DNA of 64,000 nt, from assembly GCF_001512295.1 (NCBI RefSeq), contig NZ_LNUP01000002.1, positions 994,263-1,058,262 on the forward strand, given 5' to 3'. The notes below the pieces were generated by a model. The model was not told where the DNA came from. It made no database searches and saw only the letters and a program-made list of their open reading frames with translations. Within the stretch, counting starts at the first letter, position 1. Each line of letters begins with the position of its first letter. This document shows positions 1 through 7,953 of the stretch, piece after piece. Source of the stretch: Pseudomonas sp. EpS/L25 (GTDB lineage: Bacteria; Pseudomonadota; Gammaproteobacteria; Pseudomonadales; Pseudomonadaceae). Position numbers and translations under genes: made by a program.

Positions 1-2
1 AC

Positions 3-200
3 ATCGCCGTGCTCTATCTGCAGCATCGCTACGGCTGGCGTGCGGGCAAGGTGCAGATGGGCATCGATTGCCTGATCGTCCTGCTGGCGCTGTTCGTCGT
101 CGCGCCGGGCGCCATCCTCACCTCCATCCTCGGTGCCGTCATCCTCAATCTCACCCTGGCGATCAACCATCGCCCCGGTCGCTACAGCGCCATCAGCTAG
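3..200 (+). CDS. C-terminal fragment of YitT-like membrane protein (partial at window edge)
   Basis: The reading frame is open from the first bases of the window and stops at 200, so only about 65 C-terminal residues are visible. They contain a basic stretch (QHRYGWRAGKVQ) followed by one long hydrophobic segment and a short polar tail. This pattern and the wording of the basic stretch recall the YitT/DUF161 family of multi-pass inner membrane proteins, whose transported substrate is generally unknown. In P. aeruginosa the gene before hisC2 is pheA, so this neighbour is not the expected one. Family assignment rests on a short fragment. Confidence 0.6.
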   Translation: MAVLYLQHRYGWRAGKVQMGIDCLIVLLALFVVAPGAILTSILGAVILNLTLAINHRPGRYSAIS

Positions 201-314
201 GAGCTTTCCGTCGCGCCAGCGCAACTTCGATTGGTCCGCGACCCGCCTTGGCTTTAAGATGGCGCCCATTTTCGACGGCCACGGCTGTCGTCATCGCAAG
301 TTGAAGAGGTCTCC
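201..314. other. Intergenic region upstream of hisC
   Basis: This 114 bp spacer lies between the YitT-like stop and the hisC start. A purine-rich stretch, GAAGAGG, sits about 5 bases before the hisC ATG and is a good ribosome binding site. I see no convincing -35/-10 pair and no hairpin followed by T residues. Confidence 0.5.
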
Positions 315-1427
315 ATGAGCTGCGATTTCCTGGCACAAGCCCTTCCCGGCGTACAGAAACTCTCGCCCTACGTGCCCGGCAAGCCCGTCGATGAACTGGC
401 CCGCGAACTGGGTATCGCACCGGCGAGCATCGTCAAGCTCGCCAGCAACGAGAACCCCCTCGGCCCGAGCGTCAAGGCGCTCGAGGCCATCCGCGCCGAG
501 CTGGCCGAACTGACCCGCTATCCCGATGGCAACGCCTTCGATCTCAAGCAGGCCCTGAGCCAGAGGTTCGGCGTGGCGCCCAGCGGCATCACCCTGGGCA
601 ACGGCTCCAACGACATCCTCGAACTGGTCGCCCGGGCCTACCTGGCGCCCGGCTACAACGCCGTGTTCAGCGAGCATGCCTTCGCCGTCTACCCGCTGGT
701 GACCCTGGCCATCGGTGCCGAAGGACGTAGCGTCCCGGCCAAGGCCTATGGCCATGACCTCGACGCCATGCTCGCCGCCATCGATGCCGACACCCGCGTG
801 GTCTTCGTCGCCAACCCCAACAACCCTACCGGCACCTGGTTCGACAGCGAGGCCCTGGCGCGCTTCCTCGCCCGCGTCCCCGAGCACGTCCTGGTGGTGC
901 TGGACGAGGCCTACATCGAATACGCCGAGGGCGATGAACTGCCGGACGGCCTGGCGTTCCTGGCACAGTACCCGAACCTGATCGTGTCGCGGACCTTCTC
1001 CAAGGCCTATGGCCTGGCCGCCCTGCGGGTGGGCTATGCCTTCTCCTCGCCGACCGTGGCCGACGTCCTCAACCGGGTGCGTCAGCCGTTCAACGTCAAC
1101 AGCCTGGCCCAGGCGGCGGCCTGTGCGGCCCTGGCCGATAGCGACTACCTGGCCCGCAGCCGCGCCCTCAATGACGCCGGCATGGCCCAGCTGGAAGCCG
1201 GTTTCCGCGAACTGGACCTGCAGTGGATTCCCTCGCGCGGCAATTTCATCGCCGTCGACCTGGGCTGCGATGCCGCACCGATCAACCAGGGACTGCTGCA
1301 AGAGGGCGTCATCGTGCGTCCCGTCGCCGGCTATGGCATGCCCACCTTCCTGCGCGTCTCCATCGGCACCGAAGCGGAAAACACCCGCTTCCTGGTAGCC
1401 CTGGCCAAGGTCCTGGGTCGTGGCTGA
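315..1427 (+). CDS. hisC: Histidinol-phosphate aminotransferase
   Basis: PLP-dependent fold-type I aminotransferase of 370 residues, the usual HisC length. It transfers an amino group between glutamate and imidazole-acetol phosphate in histidine synthesis; in Pseudomonas the HisC2 paralogue beside tyrA is also thought to serve aromatic transamination. Visible motifs are SNENPLG (44-50), ANPNNPTG (166-173), the cofactor-contacting Asp in VLDEAY (D197), and the Schiff-base lysine in SRTFSKAYG (K230). The next gene starts 8 bases before its stop, so hisC and tyrA are translationally linked. The linkage favours a role in Phe/Tyr synthesis as well as histidine; this is inference from context. Confidence 0.93.
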   Translation: MSCDFLAQALPGVQKLSPYVPGKPVDELARELGIAPASIVKLASNENPLGPSVKALEAIRAELAELTRYPDGNAFDLKQALSQRFGVAPSGITLGNGSNDILELVARAYLAPGYNAVFSEHAFAVYPLVTLAIGAEGRSVPAKAYGHDLDAMLAAIDADTRVVFVANPNNPTGTWFDSEALARFLARVPEHVLVVLDEAYIEYAEGDELPDGLAFLAQYPNLIVSRTFSKAYGLAALRVGYAFSSPTVADVLNRVRQPFNVNSLAQAAACAALADSDYLARSRALNDAGMAQLEAGFRELDLQWIPSRGNFIAVDLGCDAAPINQGLLQEGVIVRPVAGYGMPTFLRVSIGTEAENTRFLVALAKVLGRG

Positions 1428-2367
1428 AGTGGCCACTCCCCTGATCGAACGCCTGGTCGTTGTCGGCCTCGGCCTGATTGGCGGCTCCTTCGCCAAGGGT
1501 GCCCGCGCCAGTGGGCTCTGCCGTGAAGTGGTCGGGGTCGATCGCGATCCCGAGACCCGCCGGCTGGCCGTCGAGCTGGGGGTCGCCGACCGTTGCGTCG
1601 CCGAACTCGCCGACGCCTGCCCGGGCGCCGACGTCATCCAGCTCGCGGTGCCCATCCTGGCCATGGAGCGGGTCCTGGCCGATCTCGCCGCCTTGCCGCT
1701 GCAGGATGCCATCCTCACCGATGTCGGCAGCGCCAAGGGCAACGTGGTGCGTGCCGCGCGCCAGGCCTTCGCCGGCCAGTCGCTGCGTTTCGTGCCGGGT
1801 CACCCCATCGCCGGCTCCGAGCGCAGCGGTATCACGGCGGCCAATGCAGCGTTGTTCAATCGCCACAAGGTCATCCTCACGCCACTGGACGAAACCCTGC
1901 CGGCCGACCTGGACAAGGTCGATCGGCTCTGGCGCGCCATCGGTGCCGATGTCGAGCACATGACCGTGGAGCATCACGACCAGGTCCTCGCCGCCACCAG
2001 CCACCTGCCGCATCTGTTGGCCTTCAATCTGGTGGACTCCCTGGCCAAGCGCAGCGAGAACCGCGAGATCTTCCATTACGCCGCCGGTGGTTTCCGCGAC
2101 TTCACCCGCATCGCCGGCAGCGATCCGACCATGTGGCACGACATCTTCATCGCCAATCGCGAAGCCGTGCTACAAGCGCTGGACACCTATCGCGCCGATC
2201 TCGACGAGCTGCGTGGCGCCATCCAGGCCGGCGATGGTCAGTTCCTCATGGGGGTGCTGACCCATGCTCGCGGTGCGCGCGAGTATTTCGGTCACATCCT
2301 TGCCAGCCGTACCCAGGCCGGCGCCCAGGTCGTCGCCAATCATCCCATCACGGAGGGGCACTCATGA
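1420..2367 (+). CDS. tyrA: Prephenate (arogenate) dehydrogenase, stand-alone form
   Basis: NAD(P)-dependent cyclohexadienyl dehydrogenase of 315 residues that makes hydroxyphenylpyruvate or tyrosine from prephenate or arogenate. The N-terminal Rossmann loop GLGLIGGS is at 16-23, followed by the family signatures [11 protein letters not shown] and [13 protein letters not shown] in the helical dimerisation half. A GTG start is used, overlapping the end of hisC. In most pseudomonads this gene continues in frame into EPSP synthase (AroA) to give a bifunctional protein of roughly 740 residues. Here the protein ends after NHPITEGHS, and cmk begins inside the tyrA stop (2364), so the AroA half is absent at this locus. 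Confidence 0.93.
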   Translation: MAEVATPLIERLVVVGLGLIGGSFAKGARASGLCREVVGVDRDPETRRLAVELGVADRCVAELADACPGADVIQLAVPILAMERVLADLAALPLQDAILTDVGSAKGNVVRAARQAFAGQSLRFVPGHPIAGSERSGITAANAALFNRHKVILTPLDETLPADLDKVDRLWRAIGADVEHMTVEHHDQVLAATSHLPHLLAFNLVDSLAKRSENREIFHYAAGGFRDFTRIAGSDPTMWHDIFIANREAVLQALDTYRADLDELRGAIQAGDGQFLMGVLTHARGAREYFGHILASRTQAGAQVVANHPITEGHS

Positions 2368-3050
2368 GCAGTACCGCACCCATCATCACCCTCGACGGCC
2401 CAGGCGGTTCGGGGAAGGGCACCATCGCGGCGCTGGTCGCCCGTCAGCTCGGCTGGAATCTGCTGGATTCCGGCGCACTCTATCGCCTGCTGGCCTTCGC
2501 CGCCCGCAACCATGGCGTCGACTACACCAACGAGGAGTCGCTCAAGCTGTTGGCGGCCCACCTGGACGTCCAGTTCCTGGCTGGCCACGAGCACGGTCAG
2601 CGCATCATCCTCGAAGGCGAGGATGTCACCGACGTCATCCGCACCGAGGAAGTCGGTGCCGGCGCTTCCCAGGTCGCCACCCTGCCGGCCGTGCGCGATG
2701 CGCTGCTGCAGCGCCAGCAGGCCTTCCGCGAGGCCCCTGGCCTGGTCGCCGACGGGCGTGACATGGGCACCGTGGTGTTTCCGGACGCCGAACTGAAGAT
2801 CTTTCTGACCGCCGGTGCCGAGGAACGCGCGCAGAGACGTTATCTTCAGTTGAAGCAGAAGGGCGAAAATGTTAGCTTGCCTGCCCTCCTGGAAGAGATC
2901 CGTGAGCGGGACGCCCGCGATAGTCAGCGTAGCGTTGCTCCGCTCAAGCCCGCCGACGACGCCGTCGAGCTGGATTCCACGCATCTCTCCATACAACAGG
3001 TATTGGAACGCATCCTGACCCTGGCCGCCGAGCGCGACCTGGCGGGATGA
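2364..3050 (+). CDS. cmk: Cytidylate kinase
   Basis: CMP/dCMP kinase of 228 residues, normal family length, which phosphorylates CMP and dCMP with ATP. The P-loop GPGGSGKGT lies at 12-20, followed by LLDSGALYR (substrate-side helix) and the [13 protein letters not shown] segment that contacts the nucleotide base and phosphates. The ATG overlaps the tyrA stop by 4 bases and is preceded by CGGAGGGG, a strong ribosome binding site, which fixes the start well inside the longer open frame. It is the last gene of the hisC-tyrA-cmk unit and lies directly before rpsA, the usual Pseudomonas order. Confidence 0.95.
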   Translation: MSSTAPIITLDGPGGSGKGTIAALVARQLGWNLLDSGALYRLLAFAARNHGVDYTNEESLKLLAAHLDVQFLAGHEHGQRIILEGEDVTDVIRTEEVGAGASQVATLPAVRDALLQRQQAFREAPGLVADGRDMGTVVFPDAELKIFLTAGAEERAQRRYLQLKQKGENVSLPALLEEIRERDARDSQRSVAPLKPADDAVELDSTHLSIQQVLERILTLAAERDLAG

Positions 3051-3190
3051 AGGCCGAGGCTCATCCGAGTCGTCGGTGAAAGCTGCCGGGAACCAGTCGC
3101 ATCCCGGTAGCCGGATGGTAACCACTCACCCCGCATGGGCTGGTCATGCGGTAGCCGGATACATCGAGTATCCATACAACAGGTATGAAC
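3051..3190 (+). promoter_or_regulatory. Structured rpsA leader with two tandem hairpins
   Basis: Two stem-loops precede rpsA. Hairpin 1 pairs CCGGGA (3086-3091) with TCCCGG (3102-3107). Hairpin 2 pairs CCGCATG (3131-3137) with CATGCGG (3145-3151) around a GGCTGGT loop. Each hairpin overlaps or abuts the same 12-mer, CGGTAGCCGGAT (3105-3116 and 3149-3160). No classical Shine-Dalgarno precedes the rpsA ATG; only AACAGGT is near. In E. coli the rpsA leader also lacks a canonical SD and folds into hairpins used for translation and S1 autoregulation, so a comparable role is inferred. Confidence 0.5.
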
Positions 3191-4870
3191 ATGAGCGAAA
3201 GCTTCGCAGAACTCTTTGAAGAAAGTCTGAAATCCCTCGACATGCAGCCGGGTGCCATCATCACCGGTACCGTGGTGTCGATCGATGGTGACTGGGTTGT
3301 GGTCGATACCGGCCTGAAATCCGAAGGCCTGGTTCCGCTCGAGCAGTTCTACAACGAACAAGGCGAGCTGACCATCAACGTGGGTGACGAAGTCCACGTA
3401 GCCCTGGATGCCGTCGAAGACGGTTTCGGCGAAACCAAAGTGTCTCGCGAAAAGGCCAAGCGCGCCGAATCCTGGCTGGTCCTGGAAGCCGCGTTCAGCG
3501 CCGACGAAGTGGTCAAGGGTGTCATCAACGGCAAGGTCAAGGGCGGTTTCACCGTCGACGTCAGCGGCATCCGCGCGTTCCTGCCGGGCTCCCTGGTCGA
3601 TGTCCGTCCGGTGCGTGACACCACCCACCTGGAAGGCAAGGAACTCGAGTTCAAGGTCATCAAGCTGGACCAGAAGCGCAACAACGTTGTCGTTTCCCGT
3701 CGTAGCGTCCTGGAAGCCGAGAACAGCGCCGAGCGCGAAGCCCTGCTGGAATCCCTGCAGGAAGGCCAGCAAGTCAAGGGTATCGTCAAGAACCTCACCG
3801 ACTACGGTGCGTTCGTCGACCTGGGCGGCGTAGACGGCCTGCTGCACATCACCGACATGGCCTGGAAGCGCATCAAGCATCCGTCGGAAATCGTCAACGT
3901 CGGCGACGAGATCGACGTCAAGGTGCTGAAGTTCGACCGCGAGCGCAACCGCGTCTCCCTGGGTCTGAAGCAGCTGGGCGAAGATCCGTGGGTCGCCATC
4001 AAGGCCCGTTACCCGGAAGGCACCCGCGTTCAGGCGCGCGTCACCAACCTCACCGACTACGGCTGCTTCGCCGAGCTGGAAGAGGGCGTGGAAGGCCTGG
4101 TGCACGTGTCCGAAATGGACTGGACCAACAAGAACATCCACCCGTCCAAGGTCGTTCAGGTCGGCGACGAAGTGGAAGTCATGGTCCTGGATATCGACGA
4201 AGAGCGTCGTCGTATCTCCCTGGGCATCAAGCAGTGCCGTGCCAACCCGTGGGAAGAGTTCTCGGGTCAGTTCAACAAGGGCGACCGCATCTCCGGCACC
4301 ATCAAGTCGATCACCGATTTCGGTATCTTCATTGGTCTGGAAGGCGGCATCGACGGTCTGGTACACCTGTCCGACATCTCCTGGAACGAAACCGGCGAAG
4401 AAGCCGTGCGTCGCTTCAAGAAGGGTGACGAGCTGGATACCGTGATCCTGTCCGTTGACCCGGAGCGCGAGCGCATCTCCCTGGGCATCAAGCAGCTAGA
4501 AGACGATCCGTTCTCCAACTACGCCTCCCTGAACGAGAAAGGCACCATCGTGCGCGGTACCGTCAAGGAAGTCGATGCCAAGGGCGCTGTCATCACCCTG
4601 GCCAACGAGATCGAAGGCGTCCTGAAGGCGTCCGAAATCAGCCGTGACCGCGTCGAAGACGCTCGCAACGTGCTGAAGGAAGGCGACGAAGTCGAAGCCA
4701 AGATCATCAGCATCGATCGCAAGAGCCGCGTGATCAGCCTCTCCGTCAAGTCCAAGGACGTCGATGACGAGAAGGAAGCCATGAGCTCCCTGCGTAGCAA
4801 GCAAGAGCCTGCTGCCGGCCCCACCACCATCGGTGACCTGATCAAGGCCCAGATGGAAAGCCAGAACTAA
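3191..4870 (+). CDS. rpsA: 30S ribosomal protein S1
   Basis: Ribosomal protein S1 of 559 residues, the standard Pseudomonas length, which binds mRNA on the 30S platform and helps initiation on leaders that are structured or have weak SDs. It contains six S1/OB repeats, easily followed by recurring G-x-V/I blocks such as [28 protein letters not shown] and [14 protein letters not shown] and by repeated RISLGIKQ strands. The start is the second of two in-frame ATGs (3185 and 3191), chosen because S1 proteins begin [13 protein letters not shown]. It lies between cmk and ihfB as in other pseudomonads and ends at a clear terminator. Confidence 0.98.
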   Translation: MSESFAELFEESLKSLDMQPGAIITGTVVSIDGDWVVVDTGLKSEGLVPLEQFYNEQGELTINVGDEVHVALDAVEDGFGETKVSREKAKRAESWLVLEAAFSADEVVKGVINGKVKGGFTVDVSGIRAFLPGSLVDVRPVRDTTHLEGKELEFKVIKLDQKRNNVVVSRRSVLEAENSAEREALLESLQEGQQVKGIVKNLTDYGAFVDLGGVDGLLHITDMAWKRIKHPSEIVNVGDEIDVKVLKFDRERNRVSLGLKQLGEDPWVAIKARYPEGTRVQARVTNLTDYGCFAELEEGVEGLVHVSEMDWTNKNIHPSKVVQVGDEVEVMVLDIDEERRRISLGIKQCRANPWEEFSGQFNKGDRISGTIKSITDFGIFIGLEGGIDGLVHLSDISWNETGEEAVRRFKKGDELDTVILSVDPERERISLGIKQLEDDPFSNYASLNEKGTIVRGTVKEVDAKGAVITLANEIEGVLKASEISRDRVEDARNVLKEGDEVEAKIISIDRKSRVISLSVKSKDVDDEKEAMSSLRSKQEPAAGPTTIGDLIKAQMESQN

Positions 4871-4885
4871 GTTCTCGCTTGAATG

Positions 4886-4912
4886 AAAAGGCGACCTCCG
4901 GGTCGCCTTTTT
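4886..4912 (+). terminator. Rho-independent terminator of rpsA
   Basis: A perfect 11 bp stem, AAAAGGCGACC (4886-4896) pairing with GGTCGCCTTTT (4901-4911), around a TCCG loop and running into a T-tract, starts 16 bases after the rpsA stop. Confidence 0.9.
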
Positions 4913-5055
4913 CTTGCCCGGCGAAAAAAGGTGGGCGGTAGCGGCAAGTAAAAAGGTGAGGGCGGCAAAGCCGGTCGCTTGACTTTTCAAAAATCGGCCA
5001 GCGTGCTAAAAGTGCTCGGAGGTGATCTAGCCGCTTGATAACGAAGGAAAAATCC

Positions 5056-5343
5056 ATGACCAAGTCGGAGTTGATCGAGCGTATCGTTGCCTACCAGGGG
5101 CAGCTGTCGTCCAAGGACGTCGAGCTGGCGATCAAGACCATGCTGGAACAGATGGCCCAGGCCCTTTCCACCGGTGATCGTATCGAGATCAGGGGATTCG
5201 GCAGCTTCTCTCTGCATTATCGTGCGCCTCGCACCGGGCGCAATCCCAAGACCGGGGAGTCGGTCCTGCTGGATGGCAAGTTCGTGCCGCACTTCAAGCC
5301 TGGCAAGGAGCTACGAGATCGCGTAAACGAGCTGGAGCCATAA
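5056..5343 (+). CDS. ihfB: Integration host factor subunit beta
   Basis: DNA-bending HU/IHF family protein of 95 residues that pairs with IhfA. The typical opening [10 protein letters not shown], the [10 protein letters not shown] strand and the minor-groove arm [13 protein letters not shown] are all present. The start at 5056 follows GAAGGAAAAA and matches the known N-terminus; an upstream in-frame TTG at 5035 is rejected. In Pseudomonas this gene marks one border of the O-antigen locus. IHF also commonly assists sigma-54 promoters, which are frequent further along in this window. Confidence 0.97.
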   Translation: MTKSELIERIVAYQGQLSSKDVELAIKTMLEQMAQALSTGDRIEIRGFGSFSLHYRAPRTGRNPKTGESVLLDGKFVPHFKPGKELRDRVNELEP

Positions 5344-5587
5344 AGTCGACACTCAGGTCGGCCCTTTCTTTTGATGTCCTGCAACCTTTTGATTGAAGAG
5401 CATTTTTTTCGCTCGGTTGGCTCGTCAAAAAAGCGTTGTTATTGTAGGTGATATCGGTATTTTGACGTTTACAAAAAAAGTCAAGTCTTTTTGATATTTT
5501 TGTAGACGGGTTCCGTTTTTTGTATGAGACTTCGCTCACATAAGGTCCTGGTTGACCTCGTAGTCCACTCCGAGTGAGGAAGTTGTC
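5344..5587. other. AT-rich intergenic region between ihfB and a small membrane protein
   Basis: This 244 bp stretch is far richer in A/T than its surroundings, especially 5395-5525, with runs such as ATTTTTTT, CAAAAAAGCG and ACAAAAAAAG. There is no open frame of note on either strand. A possible sigma-70 promoter is TTTACA (5468-5473), 18 bases, TGATAT (5492-5497). High A/T upstream of surface polysaccharide genes is a common binding setting for the Pseudomonas xenogeneic silencers MvaT/MvaU, which is inference here. In related genomes the variable O-antigen genes begin at this point. Confidence 0.45.
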
Positions 5588-5794
5588 ATGCGCCACTATC
5601 TTTTCATCTGGATCGGTATCGCCGCCTGCTTCACCAGCATGCAACTCGGACACCCCTTCCTGGCGGTAGCCGCCCTGGCCGGTAGCTGGCTGGTTGCTCT
5701 CTTCCTGCAGCCCACCCAGCGCGTCGAGACCTTCTCGCGCCACTATGTCGCCCAGCAGGTCGTCAACGTGCCCGTTGCGGCCAAGACGCTCTAA
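5588..5794 (+). CDS. Small hydrophobic protein of unknown function
   Basis: A 68-residue protein with two adjacent hydrophobic segments (about 4-20 and 24-41) and a polar tail, so probably a small inner membrane hairpin. The ATG is preceded by GTGAGGAAG at good spacing. It is followed after 18 bases by a strong terminator, so it is probably transcribed alone from the AT-rich region before it. I do not recognise the family. Position between ihfB and wbpV, where wzz and O-unit genes sit in P. aeruginosa, makes an envelope role possible, but nothing in the sequence shows it. Confidence 0.7.
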   Translation: MRHYLFIWIGIAACFTSMQLGHPFLAVAALAGSWLVALFLQPTQRVETFSRHYVAQQVVNVPVAAKTL

Positions 5795-5812
5795 GCCAAC
5801 TCGTTTTCATAG

Positions 5813-5842
5813 CCCACCAGGCCTGGCCTGGTGGGTTTTTTT
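5813..5842 (+). terminator. Rho-independent terminator after the small membrane protein gene
   Basis: A perfect 10 bp stem, CCCACCAGGC (5813-5822) with GCCTGGTGGG (5826-5835), loop of three, followed by seven T residues. Confidence 0.92.
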
Positions 5843-5931
5843 ATGGCCAGTGTTTTTGCATCGCTAGGTGCTCGTCGAGCAATGTCTTACCATGGGCGCC
5901 GATTTGGCTGCTGGAAGGGCGCTTGGCATCG

Positions 5932-6900
5932 ATGGAAGGCAGTATTCTGGTGACGGGGGCGGGAGGATTCGTGGGGAGTTGCCTGGTCCGGCATCTGCTC
6001 GACGAGGGTTTTCCCGTAGTCGCTGCGCTACGCCAGGCGTCAACTGCCACTCCGCGAAATGGCCTTGCCTTCGTGAGTCGTGAGCTCGCGGCCGATACCG
6101 ACTGGTTGGCGGCGCTGGTGGGTGTCGATACCGTCATCCATCTGGCCGCACGCGTCCATCAGCTGGGTGAGCAACCCGGCGCGCTCAGCGACGGGCGATA
6201 TGACGAGGTGAATCGGGCCGCTACCTTGAGGCTGGCGCGGGACGCCGTCCTTGCCGGTGTCCGCCGTTTCATCTTCGTCAGCAGCATCAAGGTCAATGGC
6301 GACTGGACACGGCCAGGACGTCCCTTCCGTGCGGACGATCCGCCCGCTCCCACCGATGCCTACGCCCGCTCCAAGGCCGTTGCCGAGCAGCAGTTGCTGG
6401 CGCTCATGGCGGAGACCGGCCTGGAGGTGGTCATCATCCGACCACCGCTGGTCTATGGCCCAGGCGTGAAAGCCAATGTCGCCCGCTTGCTGGATGTGTT
6501 GGCTCGCGGCGTACCCCTGCCCCTGGGCGGGGTAAGGCACAACCGGCGCAGCCTGGTCGCCGTGGAAAACCTGGTCGACCTGCTGACACTGTGCATCTCG
6601 GCGCCGCAGGCGGTGGGCGCCACCTTGCTGGTCAGCGACGATGAGGATCTGTCTACCGTTGAATTGCTCGAGCTGCTGAGCGAGGGCTTGGGCAGGAAGG
6701 CCAGATTGGTCCCGATTCCCAGCGTCTGGCTCGAAAGAGGCGCCCGGCTACTGGGGCGTGGCGAGCTGGCGCAGCGACTCTGTGGCTCGTTGCAGGTGGA
6801 CATCCAGCCCACCAAGACCCTGCTGGATTGGCGGCCACCATACTCGGGCCGCAGCGCCTTGCGGGCCTTGGGTGCGCAACGGGCGCAGGCGACATGCTGA
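5932..6900 (+). CDS. wbpV: NAD-dependent sugar epimerase/dehydratase, WbpV-like
   Basis: Extended short-chain dehydrogenase of 322 residues that would act on a nucleotide-activated sugar. The NAD-binding loop GAGGFVG is at 9-15, the catalytic serine region FVSSIKVNG around 115-123, and the YxxxK pair at Y144/K148 (DAYARSKA). Its place immediately before a WbpL-like transferase and WbpM matches wbpV of the P. aeruginosa O6 locus, which supplies the UDP-sugar that primes O-antigen synthesis. The ATG at 5932 is preferred; a TTG at 5923 sits too close to GGAAGGG. The exact sugar cannot be read from sequence. Confidence 0.82.
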   Translation: MEGSILVTGAGGFVGSCLVRHLLDEGFPVVAALRQASTATPRNGLAFVSRELAADTDWLAALVGVDTVIHLAARVHQLGEQPGALSDGRYDEVNRAATLRLARDAVLAGVRRFIFVSSIKVNGDWTRPGRPFRADDPPAPTDAYARSKAVAEQQLLALMAETGLEVVIIRPPLVYGPGVKANVARLLDVLARGVPLPLGGVRHNRRSLVAVENLVDLLTLCISAPQAVGATLLVSDDEDLSTVELLELLSEGLGRKARLVPIPSVWLERGARLLGRGELAQRLCGSLQVDIQPTKTLLDWRPPYSGRSALRALGAQRAQATC

Positions 6901-7943
6901 TTCTCGTGCTGGTCGCGGCGCTGGTCGGCAGTTGGCTGGGGACGGCGGCGTTGCGCCGCTATGCCCTGTCCGGTGGTCTGCTCGATGAGCCCAATGCGCG
7001 TAGCTCGCATCAGGTAGCGACCCCTCGCGGGGGTGGTCTGGCTTTCGTGGTGGTGTTCGTGATCGGTTGCCTCGCCTTGCAGATGCTGGGATGGCTCGAT
7101 ACGGCGACCGGCACCGTCCTGGTCGGGGCAGGGCTGCTGGTGGCGGTGCTGGGCTTCATCGACGATCATCGGCATGTCGGCGCCGGCTGGCGCTTGCTCG
7201 GGCATTTTCTCGCGGCTTTCCTGGCCTTGCTGTGGCTCGGTGGGTATGGGGTGCTGCCCGGAAGCCTGGCGCAGGCGCTGGGTTTGCCGATCGCGATGAT
7301 CCTGGCCCTTGGCGCCCTCTACCTGGTCTGGCTGTTGAATCTCTATAATTTCATGGACGGCATCGATGGCATCGCCGCGGTGGAGGCCTTGAGCGCCTGC
7401 CTGGGCATGGCGCTGCTCTATGGTCTCGCAGGATATTCGCAGTTGCTGGGAGCCCCCTTGCTGCTCGCGGCGGCGGTCTTGGGTTTTCTGCTATGGAACT
7501 TCCCGCCTGCGCGAATCTTCATGGGCGATGTCGGCAGCGGCTTTCTCGGTCTCGTCCTGGGCATGCTGTCGCTGCAGGCGGCCCTGACCGAGCTTTCACT
7601 GTTCTGGGCCTGGGTGATCCTGCTGGGCGTCTTCATCGTCGATGCCACCTGGACCTTGCTGCGCCGTCTGGCACGCGGCAAGAAACCCTACGAGGCTCAC
7701 CGTACCCATGCCTATCAGTGGGCCTCGCGGCGCCATCGCAGCCATAGGGCGGTGACCCTGGCAGTGCTCTGCATCAACCTCTGCTGGCTGCTGCCCATCG
7801 CATTGCTGGTAGGCACCGGACATTTAGGTGCCATACTGGGGCTGTTGCTTGCTTATGGACCTCTGTTGGGTCTGGCCCTTGGATACAATGCTGGGACCGA
7901 TGAGACAGCCTCGGCTGTGCCGTCCACCGGGTTCAGGGAGTAG
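6894..7943 (+). CDS. wbpL: Undecaprenyl-phosphate sugar-1-phosphate transferase, WbpL-like
   Basis: Integral membrane glycosyl-1-phosphate transferase of the MraY/WecA family, 349 residues with about ten hydrophobic segments. It starts O-antigen and A-band synthesis by moving an N-acetylated sugar phosphate onto undecaprenyl phosphate. Visible signatures are the Asp pair in VLGFIDDH, the NLYNFMDGIDG loop, the metal-binding MGDVGSGFLG, and the late cytoplasmic HRTHAYQ loop. The ATG overlaps the stop of the epimerase gene (ATGCTGA), so the two are coupled. The longer upstream open frame is not used. Confidence 0.9.
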   Translation: MLILVLVAALVGSWLGTAALRRYALSGGLLDEPNARSSHQVATPRGGGLAFVVVFVIGCLALQMLGWLDTATGTVLVGAGLLVAVLGFIDDHRHVGAGWRLLGHFLAAFLALLWLGGYGVLPGSLAQALGLPIAMILALGALYLVWLLNLYNFMDGIDGIAAVEALSACLGMALLYGLAGYSQLLGAPLLLAAAVLGFLLWNFPPARIFMGDVGSGFLGLVLGMLSLQAALTELSLFWAWVILLGVFIVDATWTLLRRLARGKKPYEAHRTHAYQWASRRHRSHRAVTLAVLCINLCWLLPIALLVGTGHLGAILGLLLAYGPLLGLALGYNAGTDETASAVPSTGFRE

Positions 7944-7953
7944 GAACACTGCT

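Noticed and set aside
4934-4944. GGCGGTAGCGGC resembling the ops element of RfaH-controlled polysaccharide operons
   Set aside because: It lies before ihfB, not before the polysaccharide genes, differs from the consensus at its end, and lacks the rest of a JUMPstart sequence.
5035-5055. Seven extra N-terminal residues for IhfB from an upstream start
   Set aside because: The internal ATG has the better binding site and gives the conserved N-terminus.
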